From Anaerolineales bacterium (GTDB taxonomy: Bacteria > Chloroflexota > Anaerolineae > Anaerolineales > E44-bin32), in the NCBI GenBank assembly GCA_030673085.1, contig DAOVFE010000028.1, positions 1 through 10,616 of the forward strand: a stretch of 10,616 bases of DNA. The letters run 5' to 3'. How positions within the stretch are numbered: the stretch's first letter is position 1; every line of letters begins with the position of its first letter. A program made the translations under genes and the position numbers. The notes under the pieces were generated by a model that made no database searches, was not told the DNA's origin, and worked only from the letters and a program-made list of their open reading frames with translations. Shown here piece by piece: positions 1 through 5,475 of the stretch.

Positions 1-163
1 ATTAAGCTGATTTCTGGTGCGGCATGTATTGATTGGCTGAAACGCCTTCTTTGGATTACGAATTTGACGGCATGAACTTATAGGATGCTTATCGGGAAAT
101 AGGAGATATCGAAAAGGGCGCCTATAAAAGTGCCCGGTGGTGCATGTATACCACACCGACGTG

Positions 164-329
164 TCATTCCGAGCGACTGAAAGGAGAGAGGAATCCCTAT
201 AACACAGCGGTTTGAAACAACCTGATCATTGGAAAAATATCATCATAAGGCCGGAAGGTTGTGTATGCTGGCGGAAAACTTGATATTGACGATCATAGGG
301 ATTCCTCGCCGAAATACAGCTCGGAATGA
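164..329. repeat. Inverted-repeat element, REP/MITE-like
   Basis: The left arm (164-200) reads TCATTCCGAGC, then about 14 unmatched bases, then AGGAATCCCTAT. The right arm (295-329) is its reverse complement at both conserved blocks, 11 and 12 bases, with only the middle differing. About 94 bases lie between the arms and encode nothing obvious. Motifs of the type CATTCCGAGC...GAGGAATCCC are known as dispersed repeats in several environmental bacterial lineages. Whether this is a non-autonomous mobile element or a folded RNA/DNA element cannot be told from one copy; there is no second copy in this window. Confidence 0.6.
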
Positions 330-417
330 TACTGACGCACGCGTTGTCTTAATGCGGCTCGCCAGGATCGCCGCTGACGGGTTGTAGAGGAAAGTGACTT
401 TTAATCCGAATCATCCG

Positions 418-453
418 CTATTTGCCTTTTATCTATTGACAAAAAGCAAATAG
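418..453. promoter_or_regulatory. Palindromic operator candidate at PadR promoter
   Basis: CTATTTGCCTTTT (418-430) pairs with AAAAAGCAAATAG (441-453): 13 bp with one mismatch around a 10-base centre. The right arm begins on the last base of the -35 box and fills much of the spacer, a position where a bound dimer would block RNA polymerase. PadR regulators commonly repress their own promoter, so autorepression is the natural reading. The site itself is seen; the binding protein is inferred. Confidence 0.6.
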
Positions 454-463
454 AGATTAAAAT
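436..463 (+). promoter_or_regulatory. Sigma-70-type promoter of the PadR gene
   Basis: A perfect -35 box TTGACA (436-441) is followed after 16 bases by TAAAAT (458-463), five of six matches to the -10 consensus. The start of transcription would lie near 470, leaving a leader of about 47 bases before the PadR start codon. It overlaps the palindrome at 418-453. Confidence 0.65.
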
Positions 464-516
464 AATAGTAGAGATCAATAAGCTGGGACTTTAATAGTTA
501 TGGAGGACCAATCCAG

Positions 517-900
517 ATGCGAGGGCAAGGGCATGGGCGGGGTGGCGGCCGCCGGCGAAGATTCAGAAGACCAGTCGGATTTTTGGAACCAGCGCTTCTC
601 TTATTGCTCCTTCGGGGACCAGCGCACGGATATGTTCTCCTTGATCAGATTAAGGAGTTCGAGCCGAGCGAGATGAATCCGAGTGTGATTTACCGAGCGC
701 TGCGTGATATGGAGGAGCGAGGATGGGTCAGCTCGACGTGGGATCAGGATCAGACTCAAGGTCCGCCACGGCGTATCTACTGCCTTACTGCTCTTGGAAA
801 CGAGATGCTGGCGATATCGGTTAAGGAATTGAAAATGACCCAAGATCAGATTAGCTACTTTCTTAATGCCTATCGCCAGGGCATGGAAGATAAGGATTAG
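517..900 (+). CDS. PadR family transcriptional regulator
   Basis: This is a small winged-helix DNA-binding repressor of 127 aa. The PadR domain covers about residues 22-105. The first helices carry FLEPALLLLLL and GPAHGYVLLDQI; the recognition helix region is MNPSVIYRALRDMEERGWV (53-71); the wing carries GPPRRIYCLTALG. The C-terminal segment (103-122) is helical and probably the dimerisation helix. The N-terminus is a Gly/Arg-rich stretch (residues 2-18), common in this PadR subgroup and possibly an extra DNA contact. C89 sits at the end of the wing and is the only cysteine. The start is supported by GGAGG at 502-506, ten bases upstream. The gene lies first on the strand ahead of the DUF5320/NifX-like/ferredoxin group and probably controls both itself and perhaps that group; the effector is unknown. 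Confidence 0.9.
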   Translation: MRGQGHGRGGGRRRRFRRPVGFLEPALLLLLLRGPAHGYVLLDQIKEFEPSEMNPSVIYRALRDMEERGWVSSTWDQDQTQGPPRRIYCLTALGNEMLAISVKELKMTQDQISYFLNAYRQGMEDKD

Positions 901-913
901 GGAAGAAGCGAGT

Positions 914-1024
914 ATGTCAGAAGCGGCAATTTGCCTTATGTATATTCGCTATAAACTGCTAGAGGATAGAATTTGGATAGAGGAAGATATTGAAGAGTAT
1001 GGATCCATAATTGTTCTGCTCTGA
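914..1024 (+). CDS. Possible 36-aa small protein
   Basis: An ATG lies 14 bases after the PadR stop, preceded by a purine-rich GGAAGAAG at 901-908, and opens 36 codons ending in TGA at 1022-1024. The product begins MSEAAICLMYIRYKLLEDR, continues with an acidic, Ile-rich stretch and ends in hydrophobic residues. It has no family that I recognise. The close spacing favours translational linkage to the PadR gene, but the length is such that chance is a serious alternative. Confidence 0.3.
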   Translation: MSEAAICLMYIRYKLLEDRIWIEEDIEEYGSIIVLL

Positions 1025-1073
1025 AAATGGAGTTGAATGGGCATGCAGTAGGTGTGAGTATTTCAATGTGATG

Positions 1074-1155
1074 GATTCAAATCCAATCGAGGGACATATA
1101 CTTAAGGAGTTGGTGCTCTTAAATTAAGTGATTGTCTGTGTTTCGGATTTGAATC
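1074..1155. repeat. 11-bp perfect inverted repeat upstream of DUF5320
   Basis: GATTCAAATCC (1074-1084) is the exact reverse complement of GGATTTGAATC (1145-1155), with 60 bases between. The right arm ends 38 bases before the DUF5320 start codon. It could be a pair of operator half-sites or the base of a folded leader RNA. A smaller perfect palindrome, CTTAAATTAAG (1118-1128), lies inside the loop. No clear -35/-10 pair was found in this gap. Confidence 0.45.
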
Positions 1156-1193
1156 GATGACTAAATCAAAGGAATTAATAGGAGGTAAATGCG

Positions 1194-1535
1194 ATGCCAG
1201 GATTTGATAGGAATGGACCAAGAGGAATGGGGCCTATGACCGGCCGCGGGTTGGGCCTTTGCGGCGGTTATGCGCAAGGCAATGCTCCGGCTTGGCCACG
1301 CTATGGATATGGGCGAGGCATTGGCAGGGGGTGCGGCGGCAGGGGGCGCGGATGGGGCTGGAGGGGGGACTTCTATCCTTCACCAGCTAATTATGGCCCC
1401 GTCGCGCCTTATCCTGCAAACCAGGGGATTAGCCCCGAGGACGAAACAAATATGCTCAAGCAGCAGGCTGAGTATATGAAACAATCGCTTGATGCTATCA
1501 ATAAGCGCCTTGCTGAGATCGAAAAAAAGAAGTAA
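1194..1535 (+). CDS. DUF5320 domain Gly/Arg-rich protein
   Basis: The 113-aa product opens with MPGFDRNGPRGMGPMTGRG, the signature start of the DUF5320 family. These small proteins have no assigned function and are often encoded beside NifX/NifB-like and Mrp/ferredoxin-type genes. Residues 1-60 are Gly/Arg/aromatic-rich and probably disordered, with cysteines at 23 and 47; residues 60-80 are Pro/Tyr-rich. Residues 84-113 form a charged heptad-like helix that ends the protein. There is no signal peptide or membrane segment, so it should be cytoplasmic. The start is fixed by GGAGG at 1181-1185, eight bases before the ATG. The C-terminal helix aligns without gaps to the tail of the NifX-like protein encoded next, which suggests that the two proteins associate. 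A role in handling metal clusters is inferred from context only. Confidence 0.85.
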   Translation: MPGFDRNGPRGMGPMTGRGLGLCGGYAQGNAPAWPRYGYGRGIGRGCGGRGRGWGWRGDFYPSPANYGPVAPYPANQGISPEDETNMLKQQAEYMKQSLDAINKRLAEIEKKK

Positions 1536-1564
1536 ACCGAAATAGACCTTTGAATTAGTACGGA

Positions 1565-1586
1565 CATCCTGGGATAATCCAGGATG
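1565..1586 (+). terminator. Hairpin after DUF5320, terminator-like without U-tract
   Basis: CATCCTGG (1565-1572) pairs perfectly with CCAGGATG (1579-1586) around a six-base loop, 30 bases after the DUF5320 stop. No run of T follows, so it is not a classical intrinsic terminator. It may instead mark an RNA 3' end, give partial read-through, or tune DUF5320 output relative to the NifX-like genes downstream. Confidence 0.45.
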
Positions 1587-1611
1587 CTCGTCGTATGAGC
1601 CTGTAGTGGCT

Positions 1612-1637
1612 TTGTAATGCGTCTAATAATATTACAA
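1612..1637. promoter_or_regulatory. Operator-like inverted repeat before first NifX-like gene
   Basis: TTGTAAT (1612-1618) and ATTACAA (1631-1637) are exact reverse complements separated by 12 bases, ending 37 bases before the ATG at 1675. The right arm overlaps TACAAT (1633-1638), a fair -10 box, and the left arm contains TTGTAA (1612-1617), a poor -35 box at a short 15-base spacing. The layout suits a repressor or activator dimer site at an internal promoter. The sequence differs from the palindrome at the PadR promoter, so it would need a different protein. Confidence 0.4.
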
Positions 1638-1674
1638 TCATTCTGGGCTATCCTAAGAAGACTGGAGAGAAGAT

Positions 1675-2172
1675 ATGATTATTGCAATTTCATCGACAGG
1701 AAGTGATCTGAATGCCCCGACCAGCCAGATCTTTGGGCGCTGTAAGTATTATGCTTTTGTTAATACAGAGAATATGGAATCGGAGGTAGTTGCCAATCCG
1801 GCAACTAGAGCACAGGGTGGCGCCGGCATCAAGGCGGCTGAGTTTGTGGTTGATAAAGGTGCAGAAGTGGTTATTACTGGCGGAGTAGGTCCAAATGCTT
1901 TGAGGGTGTTTCAAGAAGCTGGTAAGCCGGTTTATATCTCTTCTGAAGGAACCGTGCGAAAAGCAGTGGAGCTTTTTAAGGCTGGCGATTTGCCCTTGTT
2001 CAGTCAGGAAAACCCGATATCCCGTGGAGCAGCTGGCAGGAAAATAGCTTCATCATTGAATGCGGATTCCCGCCAGGCTGAAATTGAAACATTAAAGGCT
2101 CAGGCGATGACACTTCAAAAGCAATTGACAGAGATGATCAAGCACCTCGATGAACTGACAAAGGAGAATTAA
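1675..2172 (+). CDS. NifX/NifB-like FeMo-cofactor domain protein with coiled-coil tail
   Basis: The 165-aa product belongs to the dinitrogenase iron-molybdenum cofactor family (PF02579; NifX, NafY, the C-terminus of NifB, and MTH1175-like stand-alone proteins). These small cytoplasmic proteins have an RNase H-like fold and bind or carry metal-sulfur clusters. Residues 1-110 hold the domain: an initial beta strand MIIAIS, the FGRCKYYAFV segment with C23, GAGIKAAEFVVDKGAEVVIT followed by GGVGPNAL, and the GTVRKAVELF helix. Stand-alone members are usually about 110-125 aa; here an extra 40-50 residues end in a coiled coil (136-165). GGAGAG at 1664-1669 precedes the ATG. The next gene encodes a second copy of the domain one base after this stop. 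No nif structural genes are visible, so a role in nitrogen fixation is not supported; cluster delivery or storage is an inference. Confidence 0.87.
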   Translation: MIIAISSTGSDLNAPTSQIFGRCKYYAFVNTENMESEVVANPATRAQGGAGIKAAEFVVDKGAEVVITGGVGPNALRVFQEAGKPVYISSEGTVRKAVELFKAGDLPLFSQENPISRGAAGRKIASSLNADSRQAEIETLKAQAMTLQKQLTEMIKHLDELTKEN

Positions 2173-2173
2173 C

Positions 2174-2542
2174 ATGCGCATTGCAGTTTCGGCGGAAGAT
2201 AATCAGGGTCTTGATAGCATCGTGGGCAACCACTTTGGCCGCTGTCCATATTTCTCGCTTGTAGATCTGGAAGAGGGGGCAATAGTTGCAGTTGAAAGCA
2301 TTTCCAATCCATTCTATGAACAGCATCAGGTCGGACAGGTTCCTGCTTTTATTCATCAACACAAGGTCGACATTATGCTAAGCGGCGGTATGGGCAGGCG
2401 TGCGATTGGTCTTTTCCAGGACATGGGAATACAGGCAGTAACTGGTGCTTCTGGCACTGTACGCAATGCGTTGGAGCAATACTTGAAATCTGTTCTTGGT
2501 GGTGCAGAGCCATGCCAGGAAAGCAAGAAACACGCTGGTTAG
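2174..2542 (+). CDS. NifX/NifB-like FeMo-cofactor domain protein, second copy
   Basis: This 122-aa protein is a near-minimal form of the dinitrogenase iron-molybdenum cofactor domain (PF02579). Visible landmarks are MRIAVSAEDNQGLDS at the start, NHFGRCPYFSLVD with C24, the HKVDIMLSGGMGRRAIGLF turn and helix, and ASGTVRNALEQYL near residue 100. The last twelve residues carry one further cysteine (PCQESKKH). It lacks the long coiled tail of its neighbour, so the two are diverged paralogues rather than a recent duplication. The start codon lies one base after the preceding stop and its GGAG (2163-2166) is inside the end of that gene, so translation is coupled and the two products are probably made in similar amounts. 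The FGRC cysteine is shared with its neighbour and is a plausible cluster ligand; this is inferred from position only. Confidence 0.88.
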   Translation: MRIAVSAEDNQGLDSIVGNHFGRCPYFSLVDLEEGAIVAVESISNPFYEQHQVGQVPAFIHQHKVDIMLSGGMGRRAIGLFQDMGIQAVTGASGTVRNALEQYLKSVLGGAEPCQESKKHAG

Positions 2543-2633
2543 TGCATGCGTAAAGCTGTAAGATAATTCTTCCTTGGAGAAAGATCTCAAGGGTGAATTG
2601 ACGAACAAGATTAAGTGAACGGAAGATGGAAGC

Positions 2634-3140
2634 ATGATCGTTATCGATCAAGATAGGTGTACTTGTTGTGGCGCTTGCTTGTGGGAATGTCCCACTGGGG
2701 CAATCTATTTGGTGGATAGAGTGCCACAGGTGGATCAGAGCCTTTGCAATCAATGTGGAGCATGCGTTGAGGTTTGTCCTAGTGATGCCATCAGCATAGT
2801 GAGTGAGATTAAGGCGAGAGCGGTCGCGCCTTATAAAGACGCGCCGCTATCTGAAGGGGCGTTTCATCAATCTCAGCAAATAATACAGAAGAGGGGAAAC
2901 AGTATATTGCCGTGGATCGGTTCGGCACTGACTTATTTGGTCAGGGACATAGGACCGATTGTGGCCGATCTGATAGATGGCTTTCAGCGGCCGGCAGGCA
3001 ATGCTATAACGGATTCAAAATCCTCTAGTTTGGAGAGAAACCAGGCAGTTATAACTGAACGCCGAGGACTTACTGAAGACGGTCAGCGACATAGCGGAAG
3101 ACATCGAGCTTATCGCATGCGACGCAGGGGTCGATTCTAA
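2634..3140 (+). CDS. 2x[4Fe-4S] ferredoxin with basic C-terminal extension
   Basis: Residues 1-55 form a bacterial-type ferredoxin with two complete CxxCxxCxxxCP motifs: C9, C12, C15, C19 and C38, C41, C44, C48. It should carry two [4Fe-4S] clusters and pass electrons in the cytoplasm. The 168-aa product is about three times the size of a minimal ferredoxin. Residues 89-119 form a hydrophobic/amphipathic stretch (ILPWIGSALTYLV and following), and residues 143-168 are strongly basic, ending RMRRRGRF. These parts match no domain known to me. The ATG is preceded by a modest purine-rich GGAAGATGGAAG at 2621-2632, and 91 bases separate it from the second NifX-like gene. Its position suggests it feeds electrons to, or takes clusters from, the NifX-like pair. 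It is probably the last gene of this group. Confidence 0.85.
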   Translation: MIVIDQDRCTCCGACLWECPTGAIYLVDRVPQVDQSLCNQCGACVEVCPSDAISIVSEIKARAVAPYKDAPLSEGAFHQSQQIIQKRGNSILPWIGSALTYLVRDIGPIVADLIDGFQRPAGNAITDSKSSSLERNQAVITERRGLTEDGQRHSGRHRAYRMRRRGRF

Positions 3141-3258
3141 AGGGCAATAGGCTCAGCTTCTTGTTTGCCGGATGATGATTGAACTTTTGCGGATAAATTC
3201 CCCGTCTTAATCTTTTTTTATGAAGACCTCATTGATAGCATACTTAGAATCTATGAGT

Positions 3259-3284
3259 CCACTGAAAGAAGCAGCCATCAGTGG
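3259..3284. terminator. Hairpin in the convergent gap, first of two
   Basis: CCACTGA (3259-3265) pairs perfectly with TCAGTGG (3278-3284) around a 12-base loop. It lies between the ends of the ferredoxin gene (plus) and the PspC-domain gene (minus), followed within five bases by a larger hairpin. No T-run follows on either strand; a T7 run lies upstream near 3213-3219. Confidence 0.35.
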
Positions 3285-3288
3285 GAAG

Positions 3289-3344
3289 ATGGGGGCTATA
3301 TAGAGTGTGGGCGAAGCCTACACTCCATATATGCCGTCTCCATT
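3289..3344. terminator. Long imperfect hairpin, probable bidirectional terminator
   Basis: The core stem pairs 3297-3312 with 3316-3331 around a GAA loop, 14 of 16 positions matched, including GAGTGT with ACACTC and GGC with GCC. A GGC/GCC extension with one bulged base continues the stem, and weaker pairing reaches 3289 and 3344. It is the strongest fold in the window and sits between two converging genes, where it could stop transcripts from both sides. It lacks a clear U-tract in either direction, so transcript end or stabiliser is as far as the sequence goes. Confidence 0.55.
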
Positions 3345-3391
3345 CTCGCATTTGGGCTTTATGCAGTGCAATCATCTATCGAATATAACTA

Positions 3392-3628
3392 TTAAGATTC
3401 AGGCGTATCTTCGTTTACTGAAGAATTTGATGGGGCTTCTGGGATAATGATCATCATTATAAAATAAACCAGCAGCATAGCCACCACGCCGGTTGACAAT
3501 GCAATGACGGTTGTAAGAAGTCGAACAACAGTTGGATCGACGACTATATATTCTCCTAAGCCGCCGCAAACGCCGGCGAACATGCGGTCCTTCCGTGATC
3601 GATAAAGTCGCTTGATTTGATCAGTCAC
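3392..3628 (-). CDS. PspC domain membrane protein
   Basis: The 78-aa product has the PspC domain (PF04024). The N-terminus has LYRSRKDRMFAGVCGGLGEY, with the typical GVCGGLGEY core, followed by VDPTVVRLL and a hydrophobic segment (about residues 38-63) rich in Val, Ile and Met that would cross or dip into the membrane. The last 14 residues are polar and acidic. In enterobacteria PspC is an inner-membrane part of the phage-shock envelope stress response; in most other bacteria such short stand-alone proteins have no proven role. The start is GTG (complement of 3626-3628), backed by AGGAG (complement of 3635-3639) six bases upstream. No PspA or other Psp gene is visible. It converges with the ferredoxin gene and diverges from the yifB-like gene. 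Confidence 0.88.
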   Translation of the reverse strand: MTDQIKRLYRSRKDRMFAGVCGGLGEYIVVDPTVVRLLTTVIALSTGVVAMLLVYFIMMIIIPEAPSNSSVNEDTPES

Positions 3629-3841
3629 TTTCTGCTCCTATACGCATTTCAGTATTCCTATTTCTCTCTACGCAAAAAGACGGAAAAGGTTGCATCCTTG
3701 TATGCCGCTAAGTAATGGAAGATTGAGAGGGTGTTGAAAAACATATTTGCCTGCAAAGGGTTGTGGCAGATATGGGGCGGGAGCGAAGCGCCTACCTCAT
3801 TAGCAAATGATTTCTCTTTTACTAGATTCTCACTGAACAAG

Positions 3842-3870
3842 TTGACCTATTGGCGTGTTTGTTCTAGACT
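3842..3870 (+). promoter_or_regulatory. Promoter of the yifB-like gene
   Basis: TTGACC (3842-3847, five of six) and TAGACT (3865-3870, four of six) are separated by exactly 17 bases. The predicted transcription start, six to eight bases after the -10 box, falls on or beside the ATG at 3877. Confidence 0.5.
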
Positions 3871-3876
3871 GTGGAT

Positions 3877-5394
3877 ATGCTCGCAAAAGTGCATTCATGT
3901 GCTCTTGTCGGGTTAGAGGGGGCAATCATCGAAGTTGAAGTAGATACATCTCGGGGGCTTCCCTCTTTCACGATCGTAGGGCTACCAGATACAGCAGTTC
4001 AGGAAAGTCGAGAGCGGGTACAGTCGGCGATAAAAAACGCCGGCCTTATCTTTCCCCGCCAGCGGGTAACAGTGAATCTGGCGCCAGCGGCATTACGAAA
4101 GGAAGGGCCCGCTTATGATCTGCCAATCGCCATAGGGGTGCTTATAGCAACAGGGCAAATTATGCCCGAATGGCTGGACGGAATGATGGCGGTAGGAGAG
4201 CTGTCGCTGGATGGCTCGCTGCGCCATATTCGTGGCGTGTTGCCGATGGCTGCGTTGGCACACCAAAAAGGGTTTCATCGATTACTGGTTCCGGCAGTCG
4301 ATGCAAGTGAGGCTGCGCTAATCCAGGAAATTGAAGCAATTCCGGTCAAATCCTTAACTGAGCTGATAAATCATCTCTCGGGCGTCATACCGATTGAGCC
4401 TTGCAAGGCAAATAAGCTGCCGGCTTATGTGAATCCTGGCGGCGTTGATTTTCGGGAGATCAAGGGTCAGGAACATGTCAAGCGTGCACTTGAAGTTGCT
4501 GCGGCGGGTAGTCATAATATGCTCATGATGGGTCCGCCCGGATCAGGGAAGACATTGCTGGCGCGAGCGTTGCCTTCGATTTTGCCTAGAATGACGATTG
4601 AAGAGGCGCTTGATGTCACCCGAATCTACTCGATTGCCGACTTACTGCCTGAAGACGTACCATTGATACAGTCCCGCCCTTTTCGTGCACCCCACCATAC
4701 AATTTCCCACGCCGGACTGGTGGGTGGTGGGAATTGGCCTCGTCCGGGTGAAATTTCTTTGGCTCATCGCGGCTTATTGTTTCTAGATGAACTACCGGAA
4801 TTTGGAATGAGAGTCCTAGAAGTGTTGCGACAACCGATGGAAGATAAAGTGGTGACCATCAGCCGGGCACGCGGGACACACTCATTTCCGGCCAACTTCA
4901 TGCTGGTTGGAGCGATGAATCCCTGCCCTTGCGGCTATTTTGGCGACCCGATTCGAGAATGCACGTGCTCTCTATCTGCTGTTACGCGATATCAAAAAAG
5001 AATATCCGGTCCGCTGCTGGATCGTATTGATATTCATATCGAAGTACCAAGAGTCAATTTTGAGAAGCTGACGGATAATAGACTGGGTGAATCATCATCT
5101 CAGATTAGGGAACGTGTGGAAGCTGCCCGAGTTCGGCAGCGTGAGCGATTGGGAAAAATTGGCTTAATCTGCAATGCTGATCTAGGCCCAGCAGGAGTGC
5201 GCAGATATTGCGAGCTAGATGATGCCGGCAAGGCGCTCATTCGCCAGGCTATGAACCAGCTCCAGCTTACAGCGCGCGCTTTTCATCGCGTGCTAAAATT
5301 AGCACGCACGATCGCAGATCTTGTGGGAGAAGAATCAATTTCCACGAATCATTTGGCGGAAGCGCTGCAGTATCGACCGCGGCGCTGGGGCTAA
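3877..5394 (+). CDS. yifB: YifB/ComM family Mg-chelatase-like AAA+ ATPase
   Basis: This is a full-length (505-aa) member of the YifB/ComM family. ComM helps branch migration during integration of DNA in natural transformation; most relatives have unknown roles, probably in DNA processing in the cytoplasm. Residues 1-165 are the N-terminal ChlI-like domain, starting MLAKVHSCALVGLEG as in the family. The ATPase core has Walker A GPPGSGKT (219-226), PHHTISHAGLVGGG, and Walker B LLFLDELPEF with acidic D304 and E305. A cysteine set NPCPCG...CTC (C350, C352, C362, C364) is typical of the family and may bind zinc. The C-terminal domain ends in RAFHRVLKLARTIADL and the AEALQYRPR helix. A GTG six bases upstream (3871) is in frame, but ATG 3877 fits family N-termini better. 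Neither has a Shine-Dalgarno sequence. Confidence 0.93.
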   Translation: MLAKVHSCALVGLEGAIIEVEVDTSRGLPSFTIVGLPDTAVQESRERVQSAIKNAGLIFPRQRVTVNLAPAALRKEGPAYDLPIAIGVLIATGQIMPEWLDGMMAVGELSLDGSLRHIRGVLPMAALAHQKGFHRLLVPAVDASEAALIQEIEAIPVKSLTELINHLSGVIPIEPCKANKLPAYVNPGGVDFREIKGQEHVKRALEVAAAGSHNMLMMGPPGSGKTLLARALPSILPRMTIEEALDVTRIYSIADLLPEDVPLIQSRPFRAPHHTISHAGLVGGGNWPRPGEISLAHRGLLFLDELPEFGMRVLEVLRQPMEDKVVTISRARGTHSFPANFMLVGAMNPCPCGYFGDPIRECTCSLSAVTRYQKRISGPLLDRIDIHIEVPRVNFEKLTDNRLGESSSQIRERVEAARVRQRERLGKIGLICNADLGPAGVRRYCELDDAGKALIRQAMNQLQLTARAFHRVLKLARTIADLVGEESISTNHLAEALQYRPRRWG

Positions 5395-5397
5395 ACC

Positions 5398-5426
5398 TTA
5401 TCATCGCTCTCTGATACCGATACAAT
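5398..5426 (+). promoter_or_regulatory. Promoter candidate for nitroreductase gene
   Basis: TTATCA (5398-5403, four of six) and TACAAT (5421-5426, five of six) are spaced by 17 bases, just after the yifB-like stop. An AT-rich stretch with a T8 run (about 5434-5441) follows. I found no stem before the T-run, so it is not called a terminator. Confidence 0.4.
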
Positions 5427-5475
5427 ATTAATGTTTTTTTTATTGCATCTATCGTAAATCTGAAGGGAATTTGAT

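Larger units (their letters stand above)
1..516. other. Non-coding leader upstream of the PadR gene
   Basis: No convincing gene was found on either strand here. The first frame is open from the left edge to a stop at 73-75 but shows no recognisable protein. The stretch holds a long inverted repeat (164-200 with 295-329), a small GCGGC/GCCGC stem (354-358 with 370-374), and the promoter and palindrome of the PadR gene at 418-463. Confidence 0.6.

Noticed and set aside
1..75. Frame open from the window start to TGA at 73-75, possible end of an upstream gene
   Set aside because: Only 24 codons, no recognisable protein, and nothing to set it apart from chance.
1071..1090. GGATTCAAATCC resembles the T-arm of a tRNA
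   Set aside because: The required G-C pair beside the loop is absent, no anticodon or D arm lies upstream, and no acceptor stem can be formed.
3658..3916. Overlapping 60-61-codon ORFs on both strands between the PspC-domain gene and the yifB-like gene
   Set aside because: No family resemblance, no ribosome binding site, one overlaps the other and the plus-strand one runs into the yifB-like gene in another frame.
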